The translations under genes and the position numbers were made by a program. From assembly GCA_946481135.1 (NCBI GenBank), contig CAMLMQ010000141.1, positions 1 through 8,126 of the forward strand: a DNA stretch of 8,126 bases. Direction: 5' to 3'. Shown piece by piece: positions 1-6,422 of this stretch (its first letter is position 1; every line of letters starts with the position of its first letter). The notes under the pieces were generated by a model. It was not told the DNA's origin. It made no database searches and was given only the letters and a program-made list of their open reading frames with translations. This DNA is from an uncultured Microbacteriaceae bacterium. Its GTDB lineage: Bacteria; Actinomycetota; Actinomycetes; Actinomycetales; Microbacteriaceae.

Positions 1-1133
1 CGCCGATGACGAACGAGATCGCCGACCGGCTCGCGCTGCCGCCGATGTGGGCGCACAACGAGGATCCGCGCGGCACCGCGTACACGATCAGCGTCGACGC
101 CGCCGACCGACTCAGCACGGGCATCTCGGCCTCCGACCGGGCGCACACGCTGCGTGTGCTCGCCGACCCCGCCTCCACACCGCGGAGCGTCATCCGACCC
201 GGCCACATCATCCCGCTGCGGGCGGTCGACGGCGGCGTGCGCGAGCGCGACGGTCACACCGAGGCGACGGTCGATCTGCTGAAGCTCGCCGGGCTCATCC
301 CCGTGGGGGTGATCGGCGAGATCGTCGAGGAGGACGGCGAGATGATGCGTCTCCCCGGCCTGCTCAAGATGGGCGAGCAGTACGACGTGCCGGTCATCAC
401 GATCGAGGAGCTGCTGCGCTTCATGGAGGAGCGAAAGTGCGAGTCCGACCCGCAGGCGATCGCCGAGGTGCCGGAGTTCGAACGCGTCTCGTTCGAGGTG
501 GAGACGACGGTGCCGACCGCCCACGGCACGTTCCGGGTGCGCGCGTACCGCGACCGCTCGACCGGCGCCGACCATGTCGCATGGATCGCGCCGAACCCCG
601 ACGGCAGTGCGCCGACGGACGGCGCGCTCGTGCGGGTGCACTCCGAGTGCCTCACCGGCGAGGCGTTCGGGTCGCTCAAGTGCGAGTGCGGCCCCCAGCT
701 GGATGCGGCGCTCGAGACGATCCGCGACCAGGGGGGTGTCGTCGTCTACCTGCGCGGACACGAGGGCCGCGGCATCGGTCTCATCAACAAGCTGCGCGCG
801 TACAAGCTCCAGGAGGAGGGCCTCGACACCCTCGACGCGAACCTGCGTCTCGGGCTGCCGGCCGACGCGCGCGACTACGGCGCCGCGACGGCGATCCTGC
901 GCGACCTGGGGCTCACGAGCGTGCGCCTGCTGAGCAACAACCCCGAGAAGGCCCGCCAGCTGCGCGAGCGCGGGGTCGAGGTGAGCGAGCTCGTGCCGCT
1001 CGTCGTCGGCGTCGGCGCCTTCAACGAGGGCTACCTCGATGCCAAGCGCGACCGCATGGGTCACGCCCTGCCCAGCCACGCCATCCTCGACGCCGCCCGG
1101 GTCGAGGCCGAACTGAAGGAGACCGCACGATGA
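1..1133 (+). CDS. ribBA: Bifunctional DHBP synthase / GTP cyclohydrolase II, 5'-truncated
   Basis: RibBA makes two riboflavin precursors: its RibB half converts ribulose 5-phosphate to 3,4-dihydroxy-2-butanone 4-phosphate, and its RibA half opens GTP to the diaminopyrimidine. The reading frame is open to the left edge; the ATG at 6 is an internal Met aligned inside RibB, so about 60-70 N-terminal residues (with the acidic RENEGD-type catalytic loop) lie outside. Numbering from that Met, RibB occupies about 1-142 with RPGH (64-67) and GHTEA (83-87), which hold conserved catalytic residues. RibA occupies about 158-352: HSECLTG (212-218), zinc ligands C215, C226 and C228, the GHEGRGIGL loop (251-259), the ARDYG tyrosine Y291, SNNPEK (310-315) and RMGH (350-353). 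Both halves look intact as far as visible. The stop overlaps the ribH start (ATGA), so the two are co-translated. Cytoplasmic. Upstream ribD/ribE would be expected from gene order in relatives; that is inference. Confidence 0.96.
   Translation, partial: PMTNEIADRLALPPMWAHNEDPRGTAYTISVDAADRLSTGISASDRAHTLRVLADPASTPRSVIRPGHIIPLRAVDGGVRERDGHTEATVDLLKLAGLIPVGVIGEIVEEDGEMMRLPGLLKMGEQYDVPVITIEELLRFMEERKCESDPQAIAEVPEFERVSFEVETTVPTAHGTFRVRAYRDRSTGADHVAWIAPNPDGSAPTDGALVRVHSECLTGEAFGSLKCECGPQLDAALETIRDQGGVVVYLRGHEGRGIGLINKLRAYKLQEEGLDTLDANLRLGLPADARDYGAATAILRDLGLTSVRLLSNNPEKARQLRERGVEVSELVPLVVGVGAFNEGYLDAKRDRMGHALPSHAILDAARVEAELKETAR
1116..1121 (+). promoter_or_regulatory. Ribosome binding site of ribH
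   Basis: AAGGAG lies 8 nt before the ATG at 1130. It is a strong Shine-Dalgarno sequence inside the last codons of ribBA and settles the ribH start, even though the ribH frame stays open far upstream. Confidence 0.8.
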
Positions 1134-1600
1134 GCGGCGAAGGAATGCCCGAACTCGACACCGACGGCACGGGCCTGACGGTCACGATCGTGTCGGGGCT
1201 GTGGCACACCCGCATCTCCGAGGGGCTGCTCGCGGGCGCCCGCGGGGTGCTCGCGGCGTCGGGGGCGACGGTCACCGAGGTGCAGGTGGCCGGGTCGTTC
1301 GAGCTGCCCGTGGTGGCCAAGGCGGCACTGGAGGCCGGGGCGGATGCCGTGGTCGCGCTCGGCGTGATCGTGCGGGGCGAGACGCCGCACTTCGACTACG
1401 TCGCCGCGGCGGCGACCGACGGCCTCACGCGCGTCGCCCTCGACACGGGCAAGCCCGTCGGCTTCGGGGTGCTCACCGTCGACACCGAGCAGCAGGGTCT
1501 CGACCGGGCGGGCCTGCCGGAGTCGAAGGAGGATGTCGGAGCCCGCGCCGCCGAGGCGGCCCTCGCGACGGCCCGCACCCTGCGTTCCATCCGGGGCTAA
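1130..1600 (+). CDS. ribH: 6,7-dimethyl-8-ribityllumazine synthase
   Basis: RibH condenses dihydroxybutanone phosphate (from RibBA) with the ribitylamino-pyrimidine to give lumazine, the direct riboflavin precursor; it normally assembles into pentamers or 60-mer shells. At 156 residues it has the normal length. Visible family motifs are the substrate-stacking W25, GSFELP (55-60), VIVRGETPHFDYV (79-91) with catalytic H87, and VLTVDTEQQ (114-122) followed by DRAG with the phosphate-binding arginine R126. One oddity: the usual C-terminal (N/ED)-K-G motif reads E-D-V-G (134-137), so the conserved active-site lysine is Val136, with a lysine three residues earlier (K133). The start is fixed by a good ribosome binding site and the ATGA overlap with ribBA. 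The gene ends head-on against the convergent DUF4184 gene with overlapping stop codons. Confidence 0.96.
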   Translation: MSGEGMPELDTDGTGLTVTIVSGLWHTRISEGLLAGARGVLAASGATVTEVQVAGSFELPVVAKAALEAGADAVVALGVIVRGETPHFDYVAAAATDGLTRVALDTGKPVGFGVLTVDTEQQGLDRAGLPESKEDVGARAAEAALATARTLRSIRG

Positions 1601-2361
1601 CGCCGCCTGCGTACGATCCGCACGGCGATCGCGGCGAGCAGCGCGACCACGAGGATTGCCGCTCCCGCCCAGGTGCCGGCGTCGAAGGCCGAGTCGCGCA
1701 GGGTGCGATAGCCGGTCGGCAGGCCTCCGCGCGCCCAGGTGACCGCGAACGAGCCGACGAGCAGCGCACCGGCCGCCGCCCACGCGACGACGCGGATGAT
1801 TCCCACGACGGGCGGGTCGCTGCGGTGCACGACTCCGGCCCGGCGACCGGCGAGCACGGCCCAGACGGCGATCCCCGCCAGCCCGACGGCGGACGAGATG
1901 TGCTGCAGCCACGACGTTCCGTCGAGCGTGCCCCACTGCCGGGAGAGGGCGGGGAACCACTCGGATCCGAGCCGATTCGGGTGGGTGAAGAGATCCCAGA
2001 CGACGTGGCTCACGACGCCGATGAGGGCGGCGGCGACGACGAGCAGCGCCGAGCGCACGGGCCGCTCGGCGCGCGTGACCCGATCCCAGGCCCACGGCAT
2101 CCGCGCGCGGAGACCCTCCGACGGCAGCAGGGCCGACGCGGCCGGACGCAGCGCGAGCCGCCACACCGCGTAGAGCCCGAGGGCGAGCGGGAGGGCGCTC
2201 CACAGGAGGCTCGGGACGCCGTGGGTCACCCAGTACGAGGGCAGCCATCGGAAGAACAGCGGCAGGTCGGGGGCCATCGCCCCGATCGCGATCGCCCCGA
2301 CGGGCAGCGGTGTGCGCACGAACGGGAGGGCGACGATCGCGTGACTCGGCGTGAACGGCAC
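1597..2361 (-). CDS. DUF4184 family integral membrane protein
   Basis: This 254-residue protein begins with MPFTPSHA (GTG start), then VALPF and GAMAPDLP, the hallmark N-terminus of DUF4184. About five to six hydrophobic segments follow (roughly 45-68, 104-124, 150-168, 184-205 and 228-248), with a conserved SHVVWDLFTH motif near 117-126 and a very basic C-terminus (RIVRRRR). The spaced His and Asp residues (H7, D33, H118, D122, H126) resemble metal-binding sites of the membrane-bound YdjM/DUF457-like hydrolase relatives, but no activity has been shown for this family that I can cite. The GTG at 2361 is chosen because family members start exactly at this PFTPSHA motif; no strong ribosome binding site precedes it. 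It is convergent with ribH, overlapping by 4 bp, and separated from the upstream ABC-2 operon by 134 bp holding a large palindrome. Function unknown. Confidence 0.88.
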   Translation of the reverse strand: MPFTPSHAIVALPFVRTPLPVGAIAIGAMAPDLPLFFRWLPSYWVTHGVPSLLWSALPLALGLYAVWRLALRPAASALLPSEGLRARMPWAWDRVTRAERPVRSALLVVAAALIGVVSHVVWDLFTHPNRLGSEWFPALSRQWGTLDGTSWLQHISSAVGLAGIAVWAVLAGRRAGVVHRSDPPVVGIIRVVAWAAAGALLVGSFAVTWARGGLPTGYRTLRDSAFDAGTWAGAAILVVALLAAIAVRIVRRRR

Positions 2362-2393
2362 GGCGCCAGCCTGGCATCCCGAACCTGCGAGCG

Positions 2394-2403
2394 GGGACGT
2401 CCC
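2394..2403. repeat. 10-bp perfect palindrome GGGACGTCCC
   Basis: A short self-complementary site 33-42 bp upstream of the DUF4184 start codon. It could be an operator, but at this GC content such a palindrome may also arise by chance. Confidence 0.3.
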
Positions 2404-2410
2404 GCGGTCG

Positions 2411-2479
2411 GTTTGCTCCGCGGAACTCGCGTTGCTCCGCGGAACGGTCGCGGAGCAACGCGAAATGTGCGGAGTAACG
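2411..2479. repeat. Four-copy mirror-symmetric palindromic element
   Basis: Four copies of a 9-nt unit, TTGCTCCGC or its complement, sit at 2413-2421 and 2432-2440 (one orientation) and 2450-2458 and 2469-2477 (the other; the last has one change, GCGGAGTAA). Both same-strand pairs have a 19-nt period and the whole is symmetric about 2445. The core is a perfect 15-bp inverted repeat (2427-2441 with 2449-2463) around a 7-nt loop. It lies between the end of the ABC-2 operon (stop at 2496) and the DUF4184 start. No T-run follows on either strand, so it is not a textbook terminator, although the RNA hairpin would be very stable. It may be a REP-like intergenic element, a transcript-end stabiliser or a multi-site operator. 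Confidence 0.8.
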
Positions 2480-2495
2480 GGCTCCGCGACGCGAG

Positions 2496-3326
2496 TCAGT
2501 CGAGGAAGAGGGCGCGCAGGCGGCGGGTCGTGAAGATCAGGCCGAGGGCGATCATCCCGACGTAGTAGGCGAGGTGGCCGAGCATCGCGACGGTGAGCAC
2601 GCCCGTGGTGAGTCCGCGCACGAGCTCGACGCCGTGCCAGAGCGGCAGCGCCATGATGAACCACTGCACGGGCTCGGGGTAGACCGTGATCGGGAAGAAG
2701 GTCGCCGAGAGCAGGAACATCGGCAGCAGCACGAGCGGGATGACGTCCATCTGCTGGAACGTCTTGAGGTACGACGTGATGCCCATGCCGATCGAGGCGA
2801 AGCCGAACGCGATCACGAGGATGGCGGGCAGCGCGAGCACGGCCGTCCAGCCGAGGTTCAGCCCGAGGGCCTGCATGACGAGCAGGAAGGTGACGCCGTA
2901 GGCGGCGCCCCGCAGCAGCGCGAGCGAGATCTCGCCGAGCGCCACGTCGAGGGGGCCGAGTCGGGTGGCGAGCATCCCGTGGTAGAGCTTCGCGAAGTGC
3001 ATCTTGAAGAACACGTTCCACGTCGAGTCGTAGATCGCCCCGTTCATCGCCGACACCGCGAGCAGCGCCGGCGCGATGAAGGCCGCGTACGGGATGTCGT
3101 TGCCCGACGAGTCCTGCACGGTGCCGATGAGACCGCCGAGGCCGAGGCCGAGCGAGAGCAGGTAGAAGATCGGCTCGAAGACGCCCGTGAGCACGATCCA
3201 CCAGTTGGTGCTGCGAGTCGCGAGGAGTCCGCGGCCGAGCACGGCCCGCGCGTTGCCGGAGTAGAGCGCGCGCACGCCGCCCGACGACCGGGTCGCCTTG
3301 CGGTACGCCGCCGTGGTCGCGCTCAT
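2496..3326 (-). CDS. ABC-2 type exporter permease, second subunit (NodJ/DrrB-like)
   Basis: A 276-residue membrane subunit of the ABC-2 exporter encoded with the next two genes. After a basic cytoplasmic N-terminus (1-40) there are about six hydrophobic segments (roughly 43-68, 80-97, 130-150, 160-183, 195-215 and 245-266). The motif PLWHGVELVRGL (228-239) close to the last membrane segment is the ABC-2 signature seen in NodJ-like permeases, and TWNVFFKMHFAKLYHGMLAT (102-121) matches the cytoplasmic loop that contacts the ATPase. The ATG at 3326 overlaps the upstream permease stop as ATGA and has its own ribosome binding site, GAAGAGG, 8 nt away. It is the last gene of the three-gene unit. 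The two permeases are clearly different sequences, implying a heterodimer in the plasma membrane. Substrate unknown; drug, lipid or oligosaccharide export are family possibilities. Confidence 0.9.
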   Translation of the reverse strand: MSATTAAYRKATRSSGGVRALYSGNARAVLGRGLLATRSTNWWIVLTGVFEPIFYLLSLGLGLGGLIGTVQDSSGNDIPYAAFIAPALLAVSAMNGAIYDSTWNVFFKMHFAKLYHGMLATRLGPLDVALGEISLALLRGAAYGVTFLLVMQALGLNLGWTAVLALPAILVIAFGFASIGMGITSYLKTFQQMDVIPLVLLPMFLLSATFFPITVYPEPVQWFIMALPLWHGVELVRGLTTGVLTVAMLGHLAYYVGMIALGLIFTTRRLRALFLD

Positions 3327-4162
3327 CGGGCGAGCCTCTTCACGGTGAGGTGCACGGTGAGCCGCCACCCGAGCACGGCGAGCGCGACGAGATAGAGCAC
3401 GTGGGCGAAGCTCAGCCACAGCGGCTCGGTCGGGCCGTAGGAGAACTGCCGCGCGAGTTCGCTGCCGTGCCAGATCGGCGAGATCCACCCGATCCACTGC
3501 AGGAAGATCGGCAACTGGGTGAGCGGGAACACCGTGCCGCTGAACAGCGACAGCGGCATGACGATGAGCCGGTTGACGATGTTGAACTGACCGCGGTCTT
3601 CGTAGATCGTCGCCGACCAGGCCGCGATCGGCGAGAACGCGAGGCCCGTGAGGATCGCGATCGGCACGACGAGGATCGCCCACGGCGACACGACTCCGCC
3701 GAAGAGCCACACGGCGGCGTAGTAGATGCCCGCGGTGAAGAGTCCCCGGATGCCGACGTAGATCAGCATCCCGTCGACGATCTGCCGCCCCGAGATCGGC
3801 GCGGCGTTCATGCCGATGAAGATCATGTTCCACTTGAAGCCGAGCAGCATGCCGAACATGTACTCCTCGGCGGCGACGAGCACGGCGGCGTTGATGATGA
3901 GCGCGGGGGCGACGAACTGCAGGTAGCCGACGCCGGTCTCGTCGAGGAAGGCACCGTTGCGCGTCACGAGGGTCGCGAGGCCGACGCCGAACGCGAAGAG
4001 GTAGAGGAACGGCGAGCCGAGCGCCGTGGCGATCATCGTCCAGAAGAACGCCCGCACGGCCCGCAGCTTGTGCTCGACGACGTACCACGACCCGAAGCGG
4101 CGGCTGCGGGCCGCCAGAGTCGCGTCGTCGAGTCCGGCGCGTTCGAGGAGGGGCGCATTCAT
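3323..4162 (-). CDS. ABC-2 type exporter permease, first subunit (NodJ/DrrB-like)
   Basis: A 279-residue ABC-2 membrane subunit. A cytoplasmic N-terminus (about 1-35, with VEHKLRAVRAFFW at 29-41) leads into about six hydrophobic segments (roughly 40-63, 81-98, 133-156, 161-183, 197-218 and 251-270). YMFGMLLGFKWNMIFIGMNA (101-120) corresponds to the ATPase-contacting loop, and SPIWHGSELARQ (228-239) is the counterpart of the signature in its partner, which has PLWHGVELVR at the same place. The start is the ATG at 4162, overlapping the ATPase stop as ATGA; no convincing ribosome binding site precedes it, so it is probably made by translational coupling. Its own stop overlaps the next permease start the same way. 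Context and motifs make it one half of a heterodimeric pore. Confidence 0.9.
   Translation of the reverse strand: MNAPLLERAGLDDATLAARSRRFGSWYVVEHKLRAVRAFFWTMIATALGSPFLYLFAFGVGLATLVTRNGAFLDETGVGYLQFVAPALIINAAVLVAAEEYMFGMLLGFKWNMIFIGMNAAPISGRQIVDGMLIYVGIRGLFTAGIYYAAVWLFGGVVSPWAILVVPIAILTGLAFSPIAAWSATIYEDRGQFNIVNRLIVMPLSLFSGTVFPLTQLPIFLQWIGWISPIWHGSELARQFSYGPTEPLWLSFAHVLYLVALAVLGWRLTVHLTVKRLAR
3335..3341 (-). promoter_or_regulatory. Ribosome binding site of the second ABC-2 permease
   Basis: GAAGAGG on the minus strand, 8 nt before the ATG at 3326. It lies within the 3' end of the upstream permease gene and supports that start alongside the ATGA overlap. Confidence 0.6.
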
Positions 4163-5085
4163 TCGATCAGCGACCGTCCGGTGAGGCGCAGGAAGACATC
4201 CTCCAGCGAGGATCGCCGCACGAGCGAGGTGAGCGGCTCGAGGCCGCGCCGGGTGACCTCGGCGAGCGCCGACTCCCCGTCGTGCGCGTAGACGAGGATG
4301 CGGTCGGGCAGCACCTCGAGCCGGTCGCCGATGCCGTGCAGCGCCTCGGCCGCGCCGGCGTTCTTGTCCGACCCGAAGCGCACCTCCAGCACTTCGCGGC
4401 TCGCGTGCTCGCGGATGAGCGCCGCGGGCGAACCCTCCGCCATGATGCGGCCCTTGTCGACGACGATGAGCCGGTCGCAGAGCTGCTCGGCCTCGTCCAT
4501 GTAGTGGGTCGTGAGCACGAGGGTCGTGCCCTTCTCCTTGAGCCGGAACAGGCGGTCCCAGAGGATGTGACGCGCCTGCGGGTCGAGGCCCGTGGTGGGT
4601 TCGTCGAGCAGCAGGATTCGCGGGTCGTTGATGAGCGCGCGCGCGATCGTGAGGCGGCGCTTCATGCCGCCGGAGAGGTCGTCGACCTTCGCCTTCGTGC
4701 GGTCGGAGAGCTGGGCGAACTCGAGCAGCTCGTCGGCGCGCTGGGCGACGTGCGCGCGGGGCAGCCCGAAGTAGCGGCCGTAGACGAGCAGGTTGTCGCG
4801 CACGAGCAGTTCGTTGTCGAGGTTGTCCTGCTGCGGCACGACGCCGAGCTGCGAGCGGATCTCGGGGCCGTGGGCATCCGGATCCATGCCGAGGATCTCG
4901 AGCCGCCCGGAGGTGCGCGAGGAGACCGCGCCGATCATGCGCATCGTCGTCGACTTGCCCGCCCCGTTCGGGCCGAGGAGGCCGAACGACTCGCCCGGCG
5001 GCACCTCGAACGAGATACCCGCGACGGCGGCGGTCTGCTTGTACGTCTTGACGAGATCTTCGGCGACGATCACGGGATGTGGCAC
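4159..5085 (-). CDS. ABC transporter ATP-binding protein (NodI/DrrA-like)
   Basis: This 308-residue cytoplasmic ATPase powers the ABC-2 exporter formed with the two downstream permeases. All nucleotide-binding motifs are intact: Walker A GPNGAGKST (38-46), Q-loop VVPQQDNLD (82-90), signature LSGGM (137-141), Walker B ILLLDEP (157-163), D-loop GLD (166-168) and H-loop H194 in LTTHYMDEAE. The Q-loop continuation ELLV..NLLVYGRYFG (92-107) is characteristic of the NodI/DrrA branch. Residues beyond about 225 form the usual C-terminal extension, ending in a SSLEDVFLRLTG motif (292-303) typical of the group. The GTG at 5085 is favoured because AGGA (5098-5095) lies 9 nt upstream; a second GTG four codons in (5073) is possible but lacks this. 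The stop overlaps the permease start (ATGA). Substrate cannot be read from the sequence. Confidence 0.94.
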   Translation of the reverse strand: MPHPVIVAEDLVKTYKQTAAVAGISFEVPPGESFGLLGPNGAGKSTTMRMIGAVSSRTSGRLEILGMDPDAHGPEIRSQLGVVPQQDNLDNELLVRDNLLVYGRYFGLPRAHVAQRADELLEFAQLSDRTKAKVDDLSGGMKRRLTIARALINDPRILLLDEPTTGLDPQARHILWDRLFRLKEKGTTLVLTTHYMDEAEQLCDRLIVVDKGRIMAEGSPAALIREHASREVLEVRFGSDKNAGAAEALHGIGDRLEVLPDRILVYAHDGESALAEVTRRGLEPLTSLVRRSSLEDVFLRLTGRSLIE

Positions 5086-5141
5086 GAAGGTCGATCCTAG
5101 GTCGCACCGCCGACTTCGGCGATCCGCTCGGGGCGGATGCG
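5086..5141 (-). promoter_or_regulatory. Intergenic gap upstream of the ABC-2 operon: candidate -10 box and small hairpins
   Basis: The 56 bp between the MFS stop and the ATPase GTG hold TAGGAT (minus strand, 5099-5094), a TANNNT-type -10 box 8 nt before the GTG, which would give a leaderless or nearly leaderless mRNA. The same bases include the AGGA ribosome binding site, so transcription start and ribosome binding cannot both be assigned to it. Two short hairpins lie upstream: 5108-5121 (CGCCGA/TCGGCG, 2 nt between) and 5123-5137 (TCCGC/GCGGA, 5-nt loop). The ABC-2 genes could therefore either be read through from the MFS gene or have their own promoter. Confidence 0.4.
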
Positions 5142-6353
5142 TCAGGTGCGCGCCGTGCGCACGGGGGACAGCACCGCGATGAGCGCGGCGACCCCGAACA
5201 CCGCGGCGACGGCGACGAGCGCCACCCGCTCCCCCGCCGAGGCGACGAGGGCACCCGCCGCGATCGCGCCGACGACGGCCGCCGTGCGGTTCACCGAGCG
5301 GATCGTCGCGTTCATCCGGCCGAGCACCCCGTCGGGCGCGACGCTCTGCCGATAGGCCATCTCGCTCGGATTCTCGAGTCCGGCAGCGAAGCCCGCGACG
5401 GCGAGCGCGACGCCGAGCACCGTGATCGTCGCCGCGCCTCCGGTCGGCGGCAGACACGCGATCACGGCCCAGGCGACGGGGTAGACGAGGCGGGCGAGGG
5501 TGATCGTCGGCCCTTCGCCGAGCCGCGTGCCGACCCGTTCGGCGAGCGAGGCTCCGAGGAACGCCGCGGCCCCGACGGCCGAGATGAGCACGCCGTAGAC
5601 CACCGCGCCGACCTCCAGGGTGCGCAGGGCGACGAGCGCGAGCACCGTGAGCGACGCCGCGTTCGCGACGAACCAGACGTGCGTCGAGACCGCCATCGGC
5701 GCGAGCACGGGGTGCCGGTAGCTCGCCCGCAGCCCCTCGCGGATCGCGGGCAGCACGCGACGCCGTTCGCGGGTCGGGGCCTCGTCGACGCGCAGGCTCG
5801 CCACGAGAGCCGCCTCGACGACGTAGCTGGCGCTGTCGACGGCGATCGCCACCGGCGCCCCGAGCGCCCGCACGAGCAGGCCGCCGAGCGCCGGCCCGGT
5901 CGTCTGCGCCGCGGTCTCGCCCTGATCCAGTCGCGCGTTCGCCCGGAGCAGCCGCTCGCGCGGCACGAGGCTCGGCAGGAGCGACTGCGACGCCGCCGCG
6001 CCGAAGACGGCGAACGATCCGAAGATCAGCAGCAGCGCGACGAGTGCCGGCACGGTGAGCTGGCCGAGCGCCGCGAGCAGGGCGACCGTGCCGAGACTCG
6101 CCGCCCGGCCGAGGCTCGCGAGCACGAGCACCGGCTTGCGCCGCCAGCGGTCGACGGCGACCCCGGCGACGAGGCCGAGCAGCGCGTACGGAACGAACTG
6201 GGCGGCGTTGACGATCCCGACCTGCAGCGGGTCGGCGCGGAGCCCCTCGACGACGAGCACCGGCAGGGCGACGGCGGTCGCGCTCGTGCCGAAGGCCGAG
6301 AAGGTGGCGGAGGCCCAGAACCGGGGGAACCCCGATCCCGACCGCGACGTCAC
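5142..6353 (-). CDS. MFS transporter, efflux type (MFS_3/EntS-like)
   Basis: A 403-residue major facilitator with about twelve hydrophobic segments in two halves separated by a charged central loop (RVDEAPTRERRRVLPAIREG, 188-207). The MFS motif A between helices 2 and 3 reads GLVAGVAVDRWRRKPVL (60-76), with the conserved D68, R69 and R72. SLLPSLVPRERLLRANARLD (124-143) and NPSEMAYRQSVAPDGVLGRM (328-347) are the paired motifs of the MFS_3/enterobactin-exporter-like group, and indicate proton-driven export of a small molecule across the plasma membrane. The GTG at 6353 is the only sensible start: the next in-frame candidates lie inside helix 1. No spaced ribosome binding site precedes it, but a -10-like GATACT ends 6 nt before, consistent with leaderless translation. 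It is divergent from the lipoprotein gene and 56 bp upstream of the ABC-2 operon. Substrate unknown. Confidence 0.92.
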   Translation of the reverse strand: MTSRSGSGFPRFWASATFSAFGTSATAVALPVLVVEGLRADPLQVGIVNAAQFVPYALLGLVAGVAVDRWRRKPVLVLASLGRAASLGTVALLAALGQLTVPALVALLLIFGSFAVFGAAASQSLLPSLVPRERLLRANARLDQGETAAQTTGPALGGLLVRALGAPVAIAVDSASYVVEAALVASLRVDEAPTRERRRVLPAIREGLRASYRHPVLAPMAVSTHVWFVANAASLTVLALVALRTLEVGAVVYGVLISAVGAAAFLGASLAERVGTRLGEGPTITLARLVYPVAWAVIACLPPTGGAATITVLGVALAVAGFAAGLENPSEMAYRQSVAPDGVLGRMNATIRSVNRTAAVVGAIAAGALVASAGERVALVAVAAVFGVAALIAVLSPVRTART

Positions 6354-6359
6354 CCCCTC

Positions 6360-6365
6360 AGTATC
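6360..6365 (-). promoter_or_regulatory. Candidate -10 box of the MFS gene (leaderless)
   Basis: GATACT on the minus strand (6365 to 6360) is followed by 6 nt and then the GTG at 6353, placing the predicted transcription start on the start codon itself. No recognisable -35 box; that position is occupied by the inverted repeat at 6377-6404. Confidence 0.5.
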
Positions 6366-6376
6366 GCGCGCACCCT

Positions 6377-6404
6377 CGACCCTCGGCGGATTCGCCGAGG
6401 GTCG
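6377..6404. promoter_or_regulatory. 12-bp perfect inverted repeat between divergent promoters
   Basis: CGACCCTCGGCG (6377-6388) and CGCCGAGGGTCG (6393-6404) are exact complements separated by GATT, centred at 6390.5. The centre lies about 32 bp before the predicted lipoprotein transcription start and about 37 bp before that of the MFS gene, so it covers the -35 region of both. Since both transcripts appear to start at their start codons, the repeat is upstream of both RNAs and cannot be a leader hairpin. The most economical reading is a shared operator for a dimeric regulator that is not encoded nearby in an obvious way. Confidence 0.6.
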
Positions 6405-6410
6405 CGCTTC

Positions 6411-6416
6411 TAGACT
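6411..6416 (+). promoter_or_regulatory. -10 box of the lipoprotein gene (leaderless)
   Basis: TAGACT is a good actinobacterial TANNNT box followed by exactly 6 nt and the ATG at 6423, the standard geometry of a leaderless mRNA. There is no Shine-Dalgarno sequence between it and the ATG. No clear -35 box is seen at 17-18 nt upstream. Confidence 0.65.
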
Positions 6417-6422
6417 GACCGC

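Noticed and set aside
6..8. ATG at 6 as the true start of ribBA
   Set aside because: The residues following it align with the middle of the RibB domain and the frame is open to the window edge, so the gene begins upstream.
2427..2463. Intrinsic terminator for the ABC-2 operon
   Set aside because: The 15-bp stem is strong, but no T-run follows on either strand and the element is a four-copy symmetric array, so I list it as a repeat with termination only as one option.
1201..2565. Long plus-strand open frame crossing ribH and DUF4184
   Set aside because: It is Arg/Gly-rich, has no domain, and crosses a convergent gene junction and the palindromic intergenic region; an out-of-frame artefact of high GC.
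5071..5073. Alternative GTG start of the ATPase four codons downstream
   Set aside because: It lacks an upstream ribosome binding site at proper distance; the GTG at 5085 has AGGA 9 nt before it. A leaderless start near 5085 also favours the longer form.
3327..5254. Upstream in-frame extensions of the ABC-2 permeases and ATPase
   Set aside because: The extensions read other genes out of frame and are Arg/Pro-rich; the ATGA overlaps, ribosome binding sites and family lengths fix the shorter starts.
6377..6404. The inverted repeat as a terminator or leader hairpin
   Set aside because: It lies between divergent promoters, upstream of both predicted transcription starts, so no known transcript of these genes would contain it.
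5079..6413. Long open frame on the plus strand opposite the MFS gene
   Set aside because: Its translation is a low-complexity Arg/Asp/Glu/His string typical of an antisense frame in GC-rich DNA, while the minus strand encodes a well-formed MFS protein.
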